In this document: positions 36,401 through 40,704 of the stretch, one piece after another
How the letters are laid out: every line of letters begins with the position of its first letter
Position numbering within the stretch: the stretch's first letter is position 1
DNA from: a virus
DNA: 40,704 nucleotides
Reading direction: 5' to 3' (one strand)
IMG/VR virus record: IMGVR_UViG_3300047476_001053
Location: 1 to 40,704 of that record
Made by a program: the position numbers and the translations under genes
Notes under the pieces: model-generated
What the model was told of the DNA's origin: nothing
Seen by the model: only the letters and a program-made list of their open reading frames with translations
The model's database searches: none

Positions 36401-38576
36401 TGAAACTGCTAGCTATTCAGGTAAAAATTTATCTGTGGCCGGACAGGACAATTTTCCAACTGCTATAAGATTTAAATCAGACGGGTCAAAGTTATTCATG
36501 CTTGGACAGCAGAATGATACACTGTTCGAATACACGTTATCATTGAACTGGGACATTTCTACTGCAATTTTTTCAAACAGTTATAACTTAGATACAGATA
36601 CGCCAACCGGGCTGTATTTCAAGTATGACGGAACTGGTATGTACGTGTGCGATTCAGGATCCAATTCTGTCAGTCAGTACGTATTCAATTCGTTTGGTAT
36701 TGTACCTGTTGAAAGTAATGTTTATATAACAAGCGGTAATATAGTGTATTACAACAATGTGGCATATATTGCAACAAATGCCAACGTTAGCAGTCAGTCG
36801 GTATTTGATTTCTCAAGATATACAAAAATCAACGATGGTAATATTTTACTTTCGGCAGCTGATAGAATTACTTCTTATTATTTCCCAGAAGTAGGCAGAC
36901 CAGGAAAAGATTTTGGCCAATTGATGTTTGGTACTGAATATCCTGGAAACAAAGTTGAAGGGAAAAATTTCCTAGCGAACAGTTATGCAATTACAAGTAA
37001 TGTAATTGGTTTTAACTACACTGGAATGAGAATTACCAGCGCCAACATACAGCAAGTGGATTTCGCTAAAGGTGGATTTGAATTAAATGACACATTAAGG
37101 ATTCAAGGTCAGTATGATTTTGATTTTAAAAACAATGCAGATTTTAAAATCATAAGCATTGATCACAGCGAAATGATGTTGTCTGGGCCGCCAATTGAAA
37201 CTTTATATACAATTACCTTAAACAGTAATGTGAGTTTACAAGCCGGCGATTACATCACACAGGCAAACACAAGAGCAAACGCTTTTGTATTACACGATTA
37301 TTCAAATGCCAACGTGATTCAGATTATTCACAGTATTACCGGCTTCACTGTTTCGGCAAATACAATATCCATTAATGGCACACCACAGTCGGCTTATATT
37401 TCTGAAATCATAGCCGGCGGAACTGCTAATGTTAAAATCACCAATTTAACAATTGATACTTTGCTAGATTCAAACATTGCCAGCTTCTACAAAGATACTG
37501 CATTAGGAACCAGACCTGAAGATATCAACATTGTGGGTGGAGCGTATGTTGACGGATACAGCAGTCATGCTCCTGAGGAACTGATCCCAGGTCGTGTGTT
37601 TGATTCGTTGGAATTAAGAGTGTTTACAAACAATGCGTCAAATACTGCTACTTATGGATTCAGAGAATTCCAACCAATGCGTGGAAACATTGAATTTTAT
37701 AGAATCAGTGCAAATTCTACCACAACATTGTCAGCCAATCTTGGCATGACTGACATTGACATTTTTGTTGCAGATGCATCTGTATTACCAGATCCTGGTG
37801 CCGCAGTTGGTATACCTGGTGAAATTTTTATAAACGGTGAGTTAATACATTACTACCAAAAATATGATGCAACCAAAATATTAACAGCCGATCCGTGGAC
37901 ACCAAACACAACATTTGCAACTGACAGTCTAATCGCACATAGCGGAAATACCTATTTGGTATTGGCCAATGTGTATGCAAACGCTACTGCTTATATTAAC
38001 AGCAGTAATGTTAGACAAGTTTTTGTTAATACTCTTTCGCAATTGAGAAGAGGGGTTGACGGTACTGGTATAGCAAACGTACATCTGGTTAATACCAAAG
38101 TAGTTGACAGCAGTCTGGTTCAAGTGTTGCCAAATACCGCACCAAGATTTGCTACAGTGTCGGGCGCATTTAAAGTTGCAGCAAATGTGACCTGGAGAAT
38201 ACAACTAGGCGACACAATTACAGCTAATGTTGGCAGTTTCATTACACAAAATTCCAACACAGCCAATGTAAGAGTACTTGAAACCGTAAACTCTTCCAAC
38301 GTGGTTGCAGTTCAGTTTGTGTCTGGTAATTTAGTAATAGGATCAGACGTTGTTCAAATATACAACCCTACTACAAATAACTGGCAAACTACAACAGCCA
38401 ATGTTAGAGCAATGAGCGTGCTTGGAACTGTAAACGGCAACGGAAATGTTGTATTAGTAAACAGCGATATTGTACGAAGTGATTTATGGATACCGCTTGG
38501 TACAGGAGCAGGACTTGAGGGCAGCAACAGCGATGCTGCACGATTTATTAGGGATGAAGTGAGTTATACACCATGA
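24417..38576 (+). CDS. Giant baseplate/tail structural protein, 4719 aa
   Basis: One uninterrupted frame of 14.16 kb with AGGAAAA upstream of the ATG. The N-terminus (HQFLPEIFQTETNKKFLNAT, YIGRKLAPSYK, YYGGLTNNHSRLFDNEYY) matches my memory of large structural proteins encoded after gp6 in marine T4-like phages, in the slot of T4 gp7. Regions seen: GSGY-type cassettes near 545-605, 2545-2605 and 3710-3785; a conserved WNDRYGPAPYTGGNG block near 1436; a W/Y-rich carbohydrate-binding-like module near 1930-1970; seven FG-GAP-like blades at about 2340-3055; five propeller-like repeats at about 3848-4090; and Asn/Val/Ala-rich C-terminal β repeats. At roughly 520 kDa it probably forms a peripheral baseplate arm or receptor-binding scaffold. 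That role is inferred from position and repeats. Confidence 0.75.
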   Translation: MAVIKTHQFLPEIFQTETNKKFLNATLDQLVSEPALKKINGYIGRKLAPSYKTSDSYIEEASSDRQNYQLEPSLVLKNDVTNEIEFATTYTDIVNKIRYYGGLTNNHSRLFDNEYYTYNPRIDLDKFVNFSQYYWLDNGPDPVVISAVGVPLEATFDVTFNATTGTYEFTGYGRTPNPTITLSRGGVYDFNINEPGNEFYVQSKPAVNGIDPEMPNLDTRQVLGVSNNGQSVGTVRFTVPASNAQDRWTSMPVVDDVDYATNLSFAQVLGANPQELNEDLGGIDGTIRYIENASVVFVNPQYIDDTYWVDTSRVEDGVAYFDQNNLIPFEQRTSIFTIKIERDENDVERIILFPKSSVPNERKVRIKAGTEYAGREFYARLNLLNVVPYITAPLDTLFYQSGEENNAIGTIKLVEPTSSTIDPAAEIVGQVNYTSPNGVSFTNGLKVRFDASSPAEWRNKNYYVEGVGTSIVLVAESELVSIESINTSYIVEAGKDYVVGDRLTFDGGVRTADATAVVTAIVENTAKVSATINSITGALTSIDIIDGGSGYTSAPIVSIASAPASGTNAFAHAVITNGVVTNVIIDSAGTGYLSAPVITIAPPTSGPIKTFKIKDRGNYSVLPTNPVSLKGGSGTGALINAYLQPAVQDYMTVKRSSIDRNPWSRANRWFHMDVIQKTADYNKIDAIFNQNLRASRPIIEFDADLQLYNFGAEAKQPVDILDTSISNAFTQVQGVVCVDTKTLTIGDLTLTTGDRVIFSNDINNDVRNKIYKFSIELTSEAPDPLLYKAYIVETDDTTIVAGNTVLILSGDNGGKHWHYNGTSWKASQEKTYNNQEPLFDVINDDGVSFTNSSVYPGTTFQGTKIFSYKKGTGNNDSVIGFPLSYKNFVSQGDIQFTNDYDTQSFDYLIGGGGIETVTVNAGYLQKNIDAASCQRLNIWTINRDFSHQYQNYQFTYDGETNLFPIDNIPDTSIINPNIKVTVNNSILDIGNFVVTKVVDQYAVLVNPELIVKDDVVFVSIFNKDLVSPNAFYEVPLNLDVNSLNTNLEMLTLGQMRNHLITLKNNSLDIVGKVPGNSNLRDIQYMNKGGSVLQHSAPVVYAGLFLNHPTMNFVNALKLANREYSKFKIKFLELAGNLDLNRNDIAGSVDAIMLHINLVKNDSFPWFYSDMFPYGDLGKTVIPTYTVLDPDITSYEITTIFNDKVISNRAVLVYLTRTINNVTSKTLLIKDRDFYFRQDRPAITINDSFGLLYGDKIDIVEYSTTDGCYVPETPTKMGMHPKFYPEIYVDDTYREPITVIQGHDGSIMPAFGDFRDNLILELERRIYNNIKVQYDTNIFNVHDYLPGKFRPTDYSLREFNQILSQEFLSWIGTNRLNYSTNNTFTASDPFTWNYKRFRDVVNGETLPGSWRSIYRYFYDTDRPHTHPWEMLGFSEKPSYWNDRYGPAPYTGGNGLLWSDLSLGYIHAGERAGFDSRYQRPNLAQYIPVDENGDLVSPEKILVTDFDSSKANANFAVGDIGPVEAAWRRSSEFAFAMQLALALAKPAKYFALLANTQNYTRNAVTAQFETATTGQHLTPTALLVQGYDNGVTVERNSGYLNWIRDYVKNLGIADASTLIKDNLAALDVQLAYKMAGYTDKRFIELLAEQSSPSSISDSVIVPEENYRIELYKGSPVNKITYSAVIVEKTAAGYVVSGYDLTNPYFFIIPSQVNNNAYTITSGNQRGTVYKDFKKAKYTVPYGFEFNTKQQVVDFLVSYQRYLLAQGFIFVDRDNDLQEQKDWILSAKEFLHWSSQGWKTGSVIVLSPVSTTLKVFDSASVVDEILNAPYSSRVLDVNFKPITKNNFSINRNSNIFTFTANADQTIGFAELDLVQYEHLLILDNITVFNDIIYVPELGNRQYRLKLVGAKTANWNGSLELPGFIYSSDVIDEWESGKDYLKGSIVKYKFRFYTAIQNITATDQFQTSSWQLIPTSELKSGVINNFATNAIQGINFYDIDDQPINEDLQLFSNGLIGFRNRDYFTNLGIDRTTQSKFYQGFIKQKGTVNALNALQGATFGNLDTDINFYENWAVRVGEYGATDINKFIELELNETDFSSNPTAFQLLDQTTTKEPDVLAFDNTNVFKSSGEYSARIVRTKSLAEQDAFKPLPVAGFVNLDDVDATIFDLNDFETLTTIVNNIGIGYKIWVARDFDKNWNVYRASLVNGYIFGLRYNIDDLVEVVFDREHGLAVDDLIVIKNFDPQFDGVYQVDSIIDSTRFYIRLYQNLQQMKDTQAFAGVGILFKLTSSKIDYLKDVETVRPVAGWVPNDKIWVSNLDSNQNWGVYNKIDPWKYSVKVEPDPSKLSGNDFFGQTVSLDPNTGQLLYIGAPGSGTGRAAIYGRASANSWVPSSFLYGNSNNLSGFGKAITNGSGFFAVGAPDSDSSRGYVYVYKDGVLIQLLTDPSGTTSDRFGEALAMSRDGNYLYIGAPGANKVFCYAIKTRAEDTQSFEGDGASNVFTLSAAVNDPTDIVVFAVLRSSEYVPTVDYTISQAANGITAFTQSGTGVSGGGTLTYSNLSATGGSGTGAKFTVIVDNNGVYTNVIRINGGSGYNAGDTLTIPGTSLGGTVANDITITVSSKGTITNLTFGTAPTIFERFDVLKRTSYYKLIDSLSGAADTNFGCSLAVNRDSSIISVGANTKSLNGTANEGTVSVYHRTITEFTTDGVSGTFTCPDDFNDVYRVLFNNTVLSEGTDWYRPTGTLNVVQFPGFATPAGGQKLRVETNQFLLDQVLDATEVGVTGQKFGTSLAMCGTGCNLYISSPYYAEINYSSGLVTRYVNVGRVYGQVTGSKVNPTVTAGHTLVINDRNIQLTGTTLDSVVLAISNANIPGVSAEKYQGKLRINSDVAVANDKLDIKPGSVGTALSDLGIEIYKKTQVIKHSNNIGERFGTSLGLSQSYGVLAVGSEGADVSVPITFDATYSATTFDSNSTLFVDVVSESGAAYIYDLLQNPYESVDNPAVFAFTQKLVGPDLDTGDNFGASISVVGGIMAVGVNKDSNVVKGGGSLYTYNNQDNKAGWELIRYKDHQVDPEGISSAFIYNKKTQTILNFFDVYDPAKGKILGIVDQELDYKEEYDPASYNTVARDDTILNTTFYWSDRHVGRTWWDTSQASFIEYEQGTIQYRVKNWGNLFPGSRVKIYEWVESNFLPSQYVASGGSGIPKYADNSSYTSVTLVDPATGIISQKYYYWVGDKTSVDVNKAKRTLSVASLESYISNPKDQNIPYLGALSQNSFALYNVSNSLTGKDIVLHIETCESKSSNLIHNEYQLIQQGNPSQVLPARILNKLRESYCGFDEAGKLVPDPKLTVENRTGLLIRPRQGIFLDRNPALKSYVNNLNDIFVKYPVLLISNAATLYSQEAAPLTYDDQLASFAELSYLDLDTFVDGYTILIPNDSRYNGRWTLYTFNGVKKEFELKFIQSYKTELWWTAIDWYSSEYVQGTDISYVVANYGGIQTVAPTPGEYIQVLDDGIGNWLIYRVEADSSLTLIAAQNATLTLDERLHEVAWGAGFDTTVYDIIDFDPAAGVEVGKIFDSVYNELLINSLAGEFNSLFFSIVNYIFSEQKTPDWIFKTSFIDVYHNLRTLEQIPNYIRDNQSFYNEYINEAKPYRTAIREYVPLYSKTDIATGSWTDFDVPGRYYDLEGIYKSPDIDSAADAQYFELPIYSSYAENYKYKITDYIIGNVGVNYTTAPTVEIVGGGGSGASATTTINPATGKLTGIYVVNPGSGYTSTPTVFINGVGSGATAYPVLHNEYNVNSSYNTVRDITTTIKFDRITYSSNVVEWKPNTAYAQTVIVDGNKANAWNLDRLEFQNLVTDVNTQDSDITEIFFNDTGTSMYVAGNNTDRIYQYTLSIPWDATTASNVGATSVATQDNNVQGLYFRDDGAKMYIAGATTDSIYEYRLATPWMVNTASNVSVKSVSSEEASPRAVEFSKDGLNMYIVGTLNDRIYQYTLTTPWQIETASYSGKNLSVAGQDNFPTAIRFKSDGSKLFMLGQQNDTLFEYTLSLNWDISTAIFSNSYNLDTDTPTGLYFKYDGTGMYVCDSGSNSVSQYVFNSFGIVPVESNVYITSGNIVYYNNVAYIATNANVSSQSVFDFSRYTKINDGNILLSAADRITSYYFPEVGRPGKDFGQLMFGTEYPGNKVEGKNFLANSYAITSNVIGFNYTGMRITSANIQQVDFAKGGFELNDTLRIQGQYDFDFKNNADFKIISIDHSEMMLSGPPIETLYTITLNSNVSLQAGDYITQANTRANAFVLHDYSNANVIQIIHSITGFTVSANTISINGTPQSAYISEIIAGGTANVKITNLTIDTLLDSNIASFYKDTALGTRPEDINIVGGAYVDGYSSHAPEELIPGRVFDSLELRVFTNNASNTATYGFREFQPMRGNIEFYRISANSTTTLSANLGMTDIDIFVADASVLPDPGAAVGIPGEIFINGELIHYYQKYDATKILTADPWTPNTTFATDSLIAHSGNTYLVLANVYANATAYINSSNVRQVFVNTLSQLRRGVDGTGIANVHLVNTKVVDSSLVQVLPNTAPRFATVSGAFKVAANVTWRIQLGDTITANVGSFITQNSNTANVRVLETVNSSNVVAVQFVSGNLVIGSDVVQIYNPTTNNWQTTTANVRAMSVLGTVNGNGNVVLVNSDIVRSDLWIPLGTGAGLEGSNSDAARFIRDEVSYTP
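26040..26230 (+). repeat. GSGY-type β cassette 1 in the giant protein
   Basis: Encodes the units SIDIIDGGSGYTSAPIVSI and NVIIDSAGTGYLSAPVITI, a two-fold repeat typical of phage adhesion and structural proteins. Related cassettes recur at 32040-32270 and 35560-35770. Confidence 0.7.
30204..30330 (+). other. Carbohydrate-binding-like module in the giant protein
   Basis: Encodes EWESGKDYLKGSIVKYKFRF with a following YTAIQN...SSWQLIP, the W-x-x-G-x-x-Y-x-x-G-x-x-V pattern of chitin-binding-type (CBM5/12-like) modules, near residues 1930-1970. A similar WTPNTTFATDSLIAHSGNTY segment lies near 4495. Glycan binding is inferred. Confidence 0.45.
31437..33585 (+). repeat. Seven FG-GAP-like blades in the giant protein
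   Basis: Seven units with the pattern xxFGxxLxxxxxGxxxxVGAP...GxxYxY begin near residues 2343, 2395, 2445, 2655, 2775, 2925 and 3012 (for example DRFGEALAMS ... LYIGAPG; GERFGTSLGLS ... LAVGSEG). Blades 3-6 are separated by inserted β modules of about 100-200 residues. The count suggests one integrin-alpha-like seven-bladed propeller. Confidence 0.65.
32040..32270 (+). repeat. GSGY-type β cassette 2 in the giant protein
   Basis: Encodes NLSATGGSGTGAKFTVIVD and VIRINGGSGYNAGDTLTIPG, inserted between FG-GAP blades 3 and 4. It is the same family as the cassettes at 26040 and 35560. Confidence 0.65.
35560..35770 (+). repeat. GSGY-type β cassette 3 in the giant protein
   Basis: Encodes VNYTTAPTVEIVGGGGSGAS and VNPGSGYTSTPTVFINGVGS, directly before the five-fold propeller-like repeats. 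Confidence 0.7.
35960..36700 (+). repeat. Five-fold propeller-like repeat in the giant protein
   Basis: Five consecutive units of about 45-48 residues share the core F-x-x-D/N-G-x-x-M-Y-V-x-G-x-x-x-D-x-I-Y-Q-Y-x-L-S-x-P-W (for example TGTSMYVAGNNTDRIYQYTL, DGAKMYIAGATTDSIYEYRL, DGLNMYIVGTLNDRIYQYTL). The fifth unit is degenerate. The form is that of YVTN/WD-like β-propeller blades; sheet closure with five or more blades is inferred. Confidence 0.75.
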
Positions 38577-38586
38577 TAATACCACA

Positions 38587-38594
38587 GCTAAATA
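38587..38594 (+). promoter_or_regulatory. Late promoter element, predicted leaderless start
   Basis: GCTAAATA is followed by CAGAT and ATG (38600). It is the third example with exactly five bases between the element and an ATG. It lies inside the annotated 5' end if the upstream ATG at 38573 is used, and so argues for the 38600 start. Confidence 0.55.
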
Positions 38595-38599
38595 CAGAT

Positions 38600-39277
38600 A
38601 TGGATAAAAATATGGATGATTCAGAACAAATGTTAACAGATACAAATCAAAAACCAGATGAAAATGGTGGAGTGCATGTGCAAGGGCATATCAAAATCTT
38701 TGATCCAGAATCTGGAGAAGTTTATGTAAACAAGCGTAATGCTATCCATTACGAAAATATAAGCGAAGCTATTGCGTACACTCTGGCAAACAAAGGGCAA
38801 AGCTATATTTACGAAATGCATTTTGGCAACGGTGGCACAAGCATTGACCCAACGGGAGTTATTAACTACTTGCCGTCAAACATCAACACCAGCAACAGTA
38901 ATTTGTATAACCCCACTTTTGCAAAAATTGTTGATAACACCAGTGCTCTAAACACCGATCCCACAAGAAACAAAATTGAAGTTAGACATACGCCAGGGCG
39001 TATCTATTCAGATCTTGTTATTAGTTGCTTATTAGATTATGGTGAGCCAATTGGCCAGAGTGCTTTTGATAATTCAACTACATTAGACGATACTTACACA
39101 TTTGACGAACTTGGTCTAAAAGCTCGTAGCACTGACGGCACATCAGGGTTGACCACAACAGGAAAACTGTTAACACATGTTGTATTTCATCCTGTACAGA
39201 AATCGTTGAATAGATTAATTCAAATTGATTATACAGTTAGAATACAAACATTAACCAATCTAACTAGTGTAGGATAA
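38600..39277 (+). CDS. Conserved tail/baseplate structural protein
   Basis: This is a 225-aa protein from ATG 38600. The alternative ATG 38573 overlaps the giant gene stop (ATGA) and adds nine residues. After a variable acidic start the conserved core reads GHIKIFDPESGEVYVNKRNA, IHYENISEAIAYTLANKG, YIYEMHFGNGGTSIDPTG and later KIEVRHTPGRIYSDLVISC. I recall proteins of this type among virion structural proteins of cyanophages and related phages, but not their exact position in the particle. Location between the giant baseplate protein and the fibre genes suggests a baseplate periphery or fibre adaptor role. It could replace T4 gp8 or gp9; there is no sequence support for either. Confidence 0.65.
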   Translation: MDKNMDDSEQMLTDTNQKPDENGGVHVQGHIKIFDPESGEVYVNKRNAIHYENISEAIAYTLANKGQSYIYEMHFGNGGTSIDPTGVINYLPSNINTSNSNLYNPTFAKIVDNTSALNTDPTRNKIEVRHTPGRIYSDLVISCLLDYGEPIGQSAFDNSTTLDDTYTFDELGLKARSTDGTSGLTTTGKLLTHVVFHPVQKSLNRLIQIDYTVRIQTLTNLTSVG

Positions 39278-39282
39278 TAACT

Positions 39283-40404
39283 ATGTCATATTTTGTAAAC
39301 AAGACCGACGGAACAGCAATAGTGGTATTAGATGGTACCAAAGACACTACCAGTACCAGTTTAACATTATTTGGCCGATTGGTTCAAAACTACGGAGACC
39401 AAACAAACGAGAACTTTGTTCATCTTCTTGAAAATTTTGCATTAGCATCTAGCCCAGCTAACCCAATAAAAGGACAGCTTTGGTATGATACCAATGTTAA
39501 CAATATTAAAGCATATAATGGAAGTACCTGGATCACAGTGGGTTCAGACATTGTAGGAAATGTAGACATAACCGGTAATTTAACCATTGGCCCAAACGAT
39601 TTCCAGATTAAAGATCTGTTTGGCGATGTTTCTATTAACAATCAAGTCAACAATGGAAACATTAGTTTATTTGCAAATGTAAACGGATCAAGCACCAATG
39701 TCCTTAACATAAACGGAAGCAGCGGTCTTATAACAGTACTGGCCAATGCAACAAGTAATTTAGGAATCACAACAAAAGTTTATCTTGACAGCGAAATACA
39801 AAATGCCAGGTACTATACTACCAGCGCATTGTCGTCAAACGTTGCTGTAATAAATGCAAATTTGGTCAGTCGTATCAGCGAGGAAAATCAACTAAGAGCC
39901 AATTTGACCGCAGCTAATGCTCAGATTGCTATACGTGCAACAAACAACAGAGTTGATGACATCAACTTGGCCACATATACTGCGATCACAGGCAATACAG
40001 AAACAATACTAGGAATTATTGGTGATCAGGACAGCGGTCTAGTCAAACAGATAAATGATGTTAACACAGCATTAACAAGTAATGTTGTGGTGATTAACGC
40101 AAATCAAACAGCAGCAAATGCAAACATAGTTGCATTAAACAACAAAATAAATTCAGTTAACTTGGCAATTGATGCTGCATTGGTAGCTAACATTAATACC
40201 AAAGCAGATATAAACAGCCCAACTTTTATAGGTACACCTGTAGCACCAACTCCAACATTTGGAGCAAACAACACTCAATTGGCCACTACCCAATATGTTA
40301 TGACACGAGGCGTGTTTTGGGATGGTAGTAGAAAATTCATAAGCACTGACGATCCCGACTCCTCAATTGGAGCCAACGGAGATTTTTGGTTCAAATATAC
40401 CTGA
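39283..40404 (+). CDS. Tail fibre / fibre-adaptor protein
   Basis: This is a 373-aa protein with AGGA upstream of the ATG. The N-terminal ~90 residues carry a module common in T4-like aquatic phages: SLTLFGRLVQNYGDQTNENFVHLLENF then ANPIKGQLWYDTNVNNIKAYNG. The middle is rich in NAN and heptad-like segments (SRISEENQLRANLTAANAQI near 196-215), suggesting a trimeric coiled coil or fibre shaft. Near residues 308-340, NSPTFIGTPVAP ... NNTQLATTQYV is a widespread phage tail-fibre motif before the tip. The end (GANGDFWFKYT) is a known fibre-type closing segment. It probably forms part of a host-recognition fibre. Confidence 0.75.
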   Translation: MSYFVNKTDGTAIVVLDGTKDTTSTSLTLFGRLVQNYGDQTNENFVHLLENFALASSPANPIKGQLWYDTNVNNIKAYNGSTWITVGSDIVGNVDITGNLTIGPNDFQIKDLFGDVSINNQVNNGNISLFANVNGSSTNVLNINGSSGLITVLANATSNLGITTKVYLDSEIQNARYYTTSALSSNVAVINANLVSRISEENQLRANLTAANAQIAIRATNNRVDDINLATYTAITGNTETILGIIGDQDSGLVKQINDVNTALTSNVVVINANQTAANANIVALNNKINSVNLAIDAALVANINTKADINSPTFIGTPVAPTPTFGANNTQLATTQYVMTRGVFWDGSRKFISTDDPDSSIGANGDFWFKYT

Positions 40405-40406
40405 TT

Positions 40407-40704
40407 ATGGCAGATAAGCAACCTATAGTAAACATTTTTGGGATTTCTGGTCCCAGCGGAAATCCCGTACAAAGTCCTGCGGTACTGTATCCAAGAGACG
40501 ACCGTAGATGGAATAGTTTTTTAAGACAATACGCAGTTTGGCCAACTACGGGCAATCAAAACGCTAGCTACACAATTAACAGAATTTTTAACGCACCATA
40601 TACCGGTACCTATTATATTCGATCCAGCGTCGACAACAGTGGCACAGTCTACTTCAACGATTTAAAAGTCAACGGAACAACACAAACAATAGAAAGACAT
40701 CATT
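40407..40704 (+). CDS. Tail fibre protein, N-terminal part (runs off the right edge)
   Basis: A frame opens at ATG 40407, two bases after the previous stop, and is still open at the window end (99 residues visible). It has PAVLYPRDDRRWNSFLRQYAVWP and then a β-rich segment SYTINRIFNAPYTGTYYIRS ... GTVYFNDLKVNG. The second part resembles the PA14-like or fibre β-sandwich pattern (PxTGxYxFRxSxDNxGxVxxDG). It is likely a fibre or adhesin by content and context. The start has no strong ribosome site and may depend on coupling. Confidence 0.6.
   Translation, partial: MADKQPIVNIFGISGPSGNPVQSPAVLYPRDDRRWNSFLRQYAVWPTTGNQNASYTINRIFNAPYTGTYYIRSSVDNSGTVYFNDLKVNGTTQTIERHH

Overview
This window is a contiguous piece of a tailed-phage genome of the T4 superfamily (contractile tail), most similar in style to marine and freshwater T4-like phages. 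The diagnosis rests on a set of recognisable core proteins: portal gp20, hub gp26 and gp51, recombination subunits gp46/gp47, late sigma factor gp55, tube/baseplate proteins gp48, gp53, gp5, gp25 and gp6, and T4-type late promoter elements (TATAAATA-like). Base composition is moderately AT-rich. There are no photosynthesis genes, tRNAs, CRISPR arrays or insertion sequences, so the host cannot be named; a Gram-negative aquatic bacterium is the likely guess.

Layout. 1-2670 (minus) is the head-assembly edge: portal, a 74-aa protein and a very acidic prohead-core/scaffold protein that runs off the left end. 2702-4972 (minus) is a tape-measure-like protein. It is transcribed divergently from a short plus-strand operon (5026-6622) of gp26, gp51 and a 5'-methylthioadenosine/S-adenosylhomocysteine nucleosidase-like enzyme. 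A convergent gap of about 400 bases (6623-7031) has no convincing gene but contains terminators and many hairpins. 7032-13054 (minus) is a replication/recombination/transcription block in the order gp55, gp47, gp46, two tandem radical-SAM/SPASM-like enzymes and a GIY-YIG nuclease. 13118-40704 (plus) is a long late operon for the baseplate and tail fibres: gp48, gp53, a large hub protein with LysM halves, gp5 spike, a hub-associated possible muralytic protein, gp25, gp6, a giant 4719-aa protein, a conserved structural protein, a fibre protein and the start of another fibre protein.

How it fits together. gp55 should redirect host RNA polymerase to the TAAATA-type late promoters, nine of which are proposed here. 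Three of them sit exactly five bases from an ATG, which predicts leaderless late transcripts. gp46/gp47 process DNA ends for recombination-dependent replication. The structural genes build the portal vertex, tail and baseplate. The most unusual accessory content is the pair of paralogous radical-SAM enzymes near a nucleosidase of a family known to cleave 5'-deoxyadenosine, the radical-SAM by-product. This suggests a phage-encoded radical-SAM module of unknown substrate. The giant 4719-aa protein carries a seven-fold FG-GAP-like repeat set, a second five-fold propeller-like repeat set and three GSGY-type cassettes.
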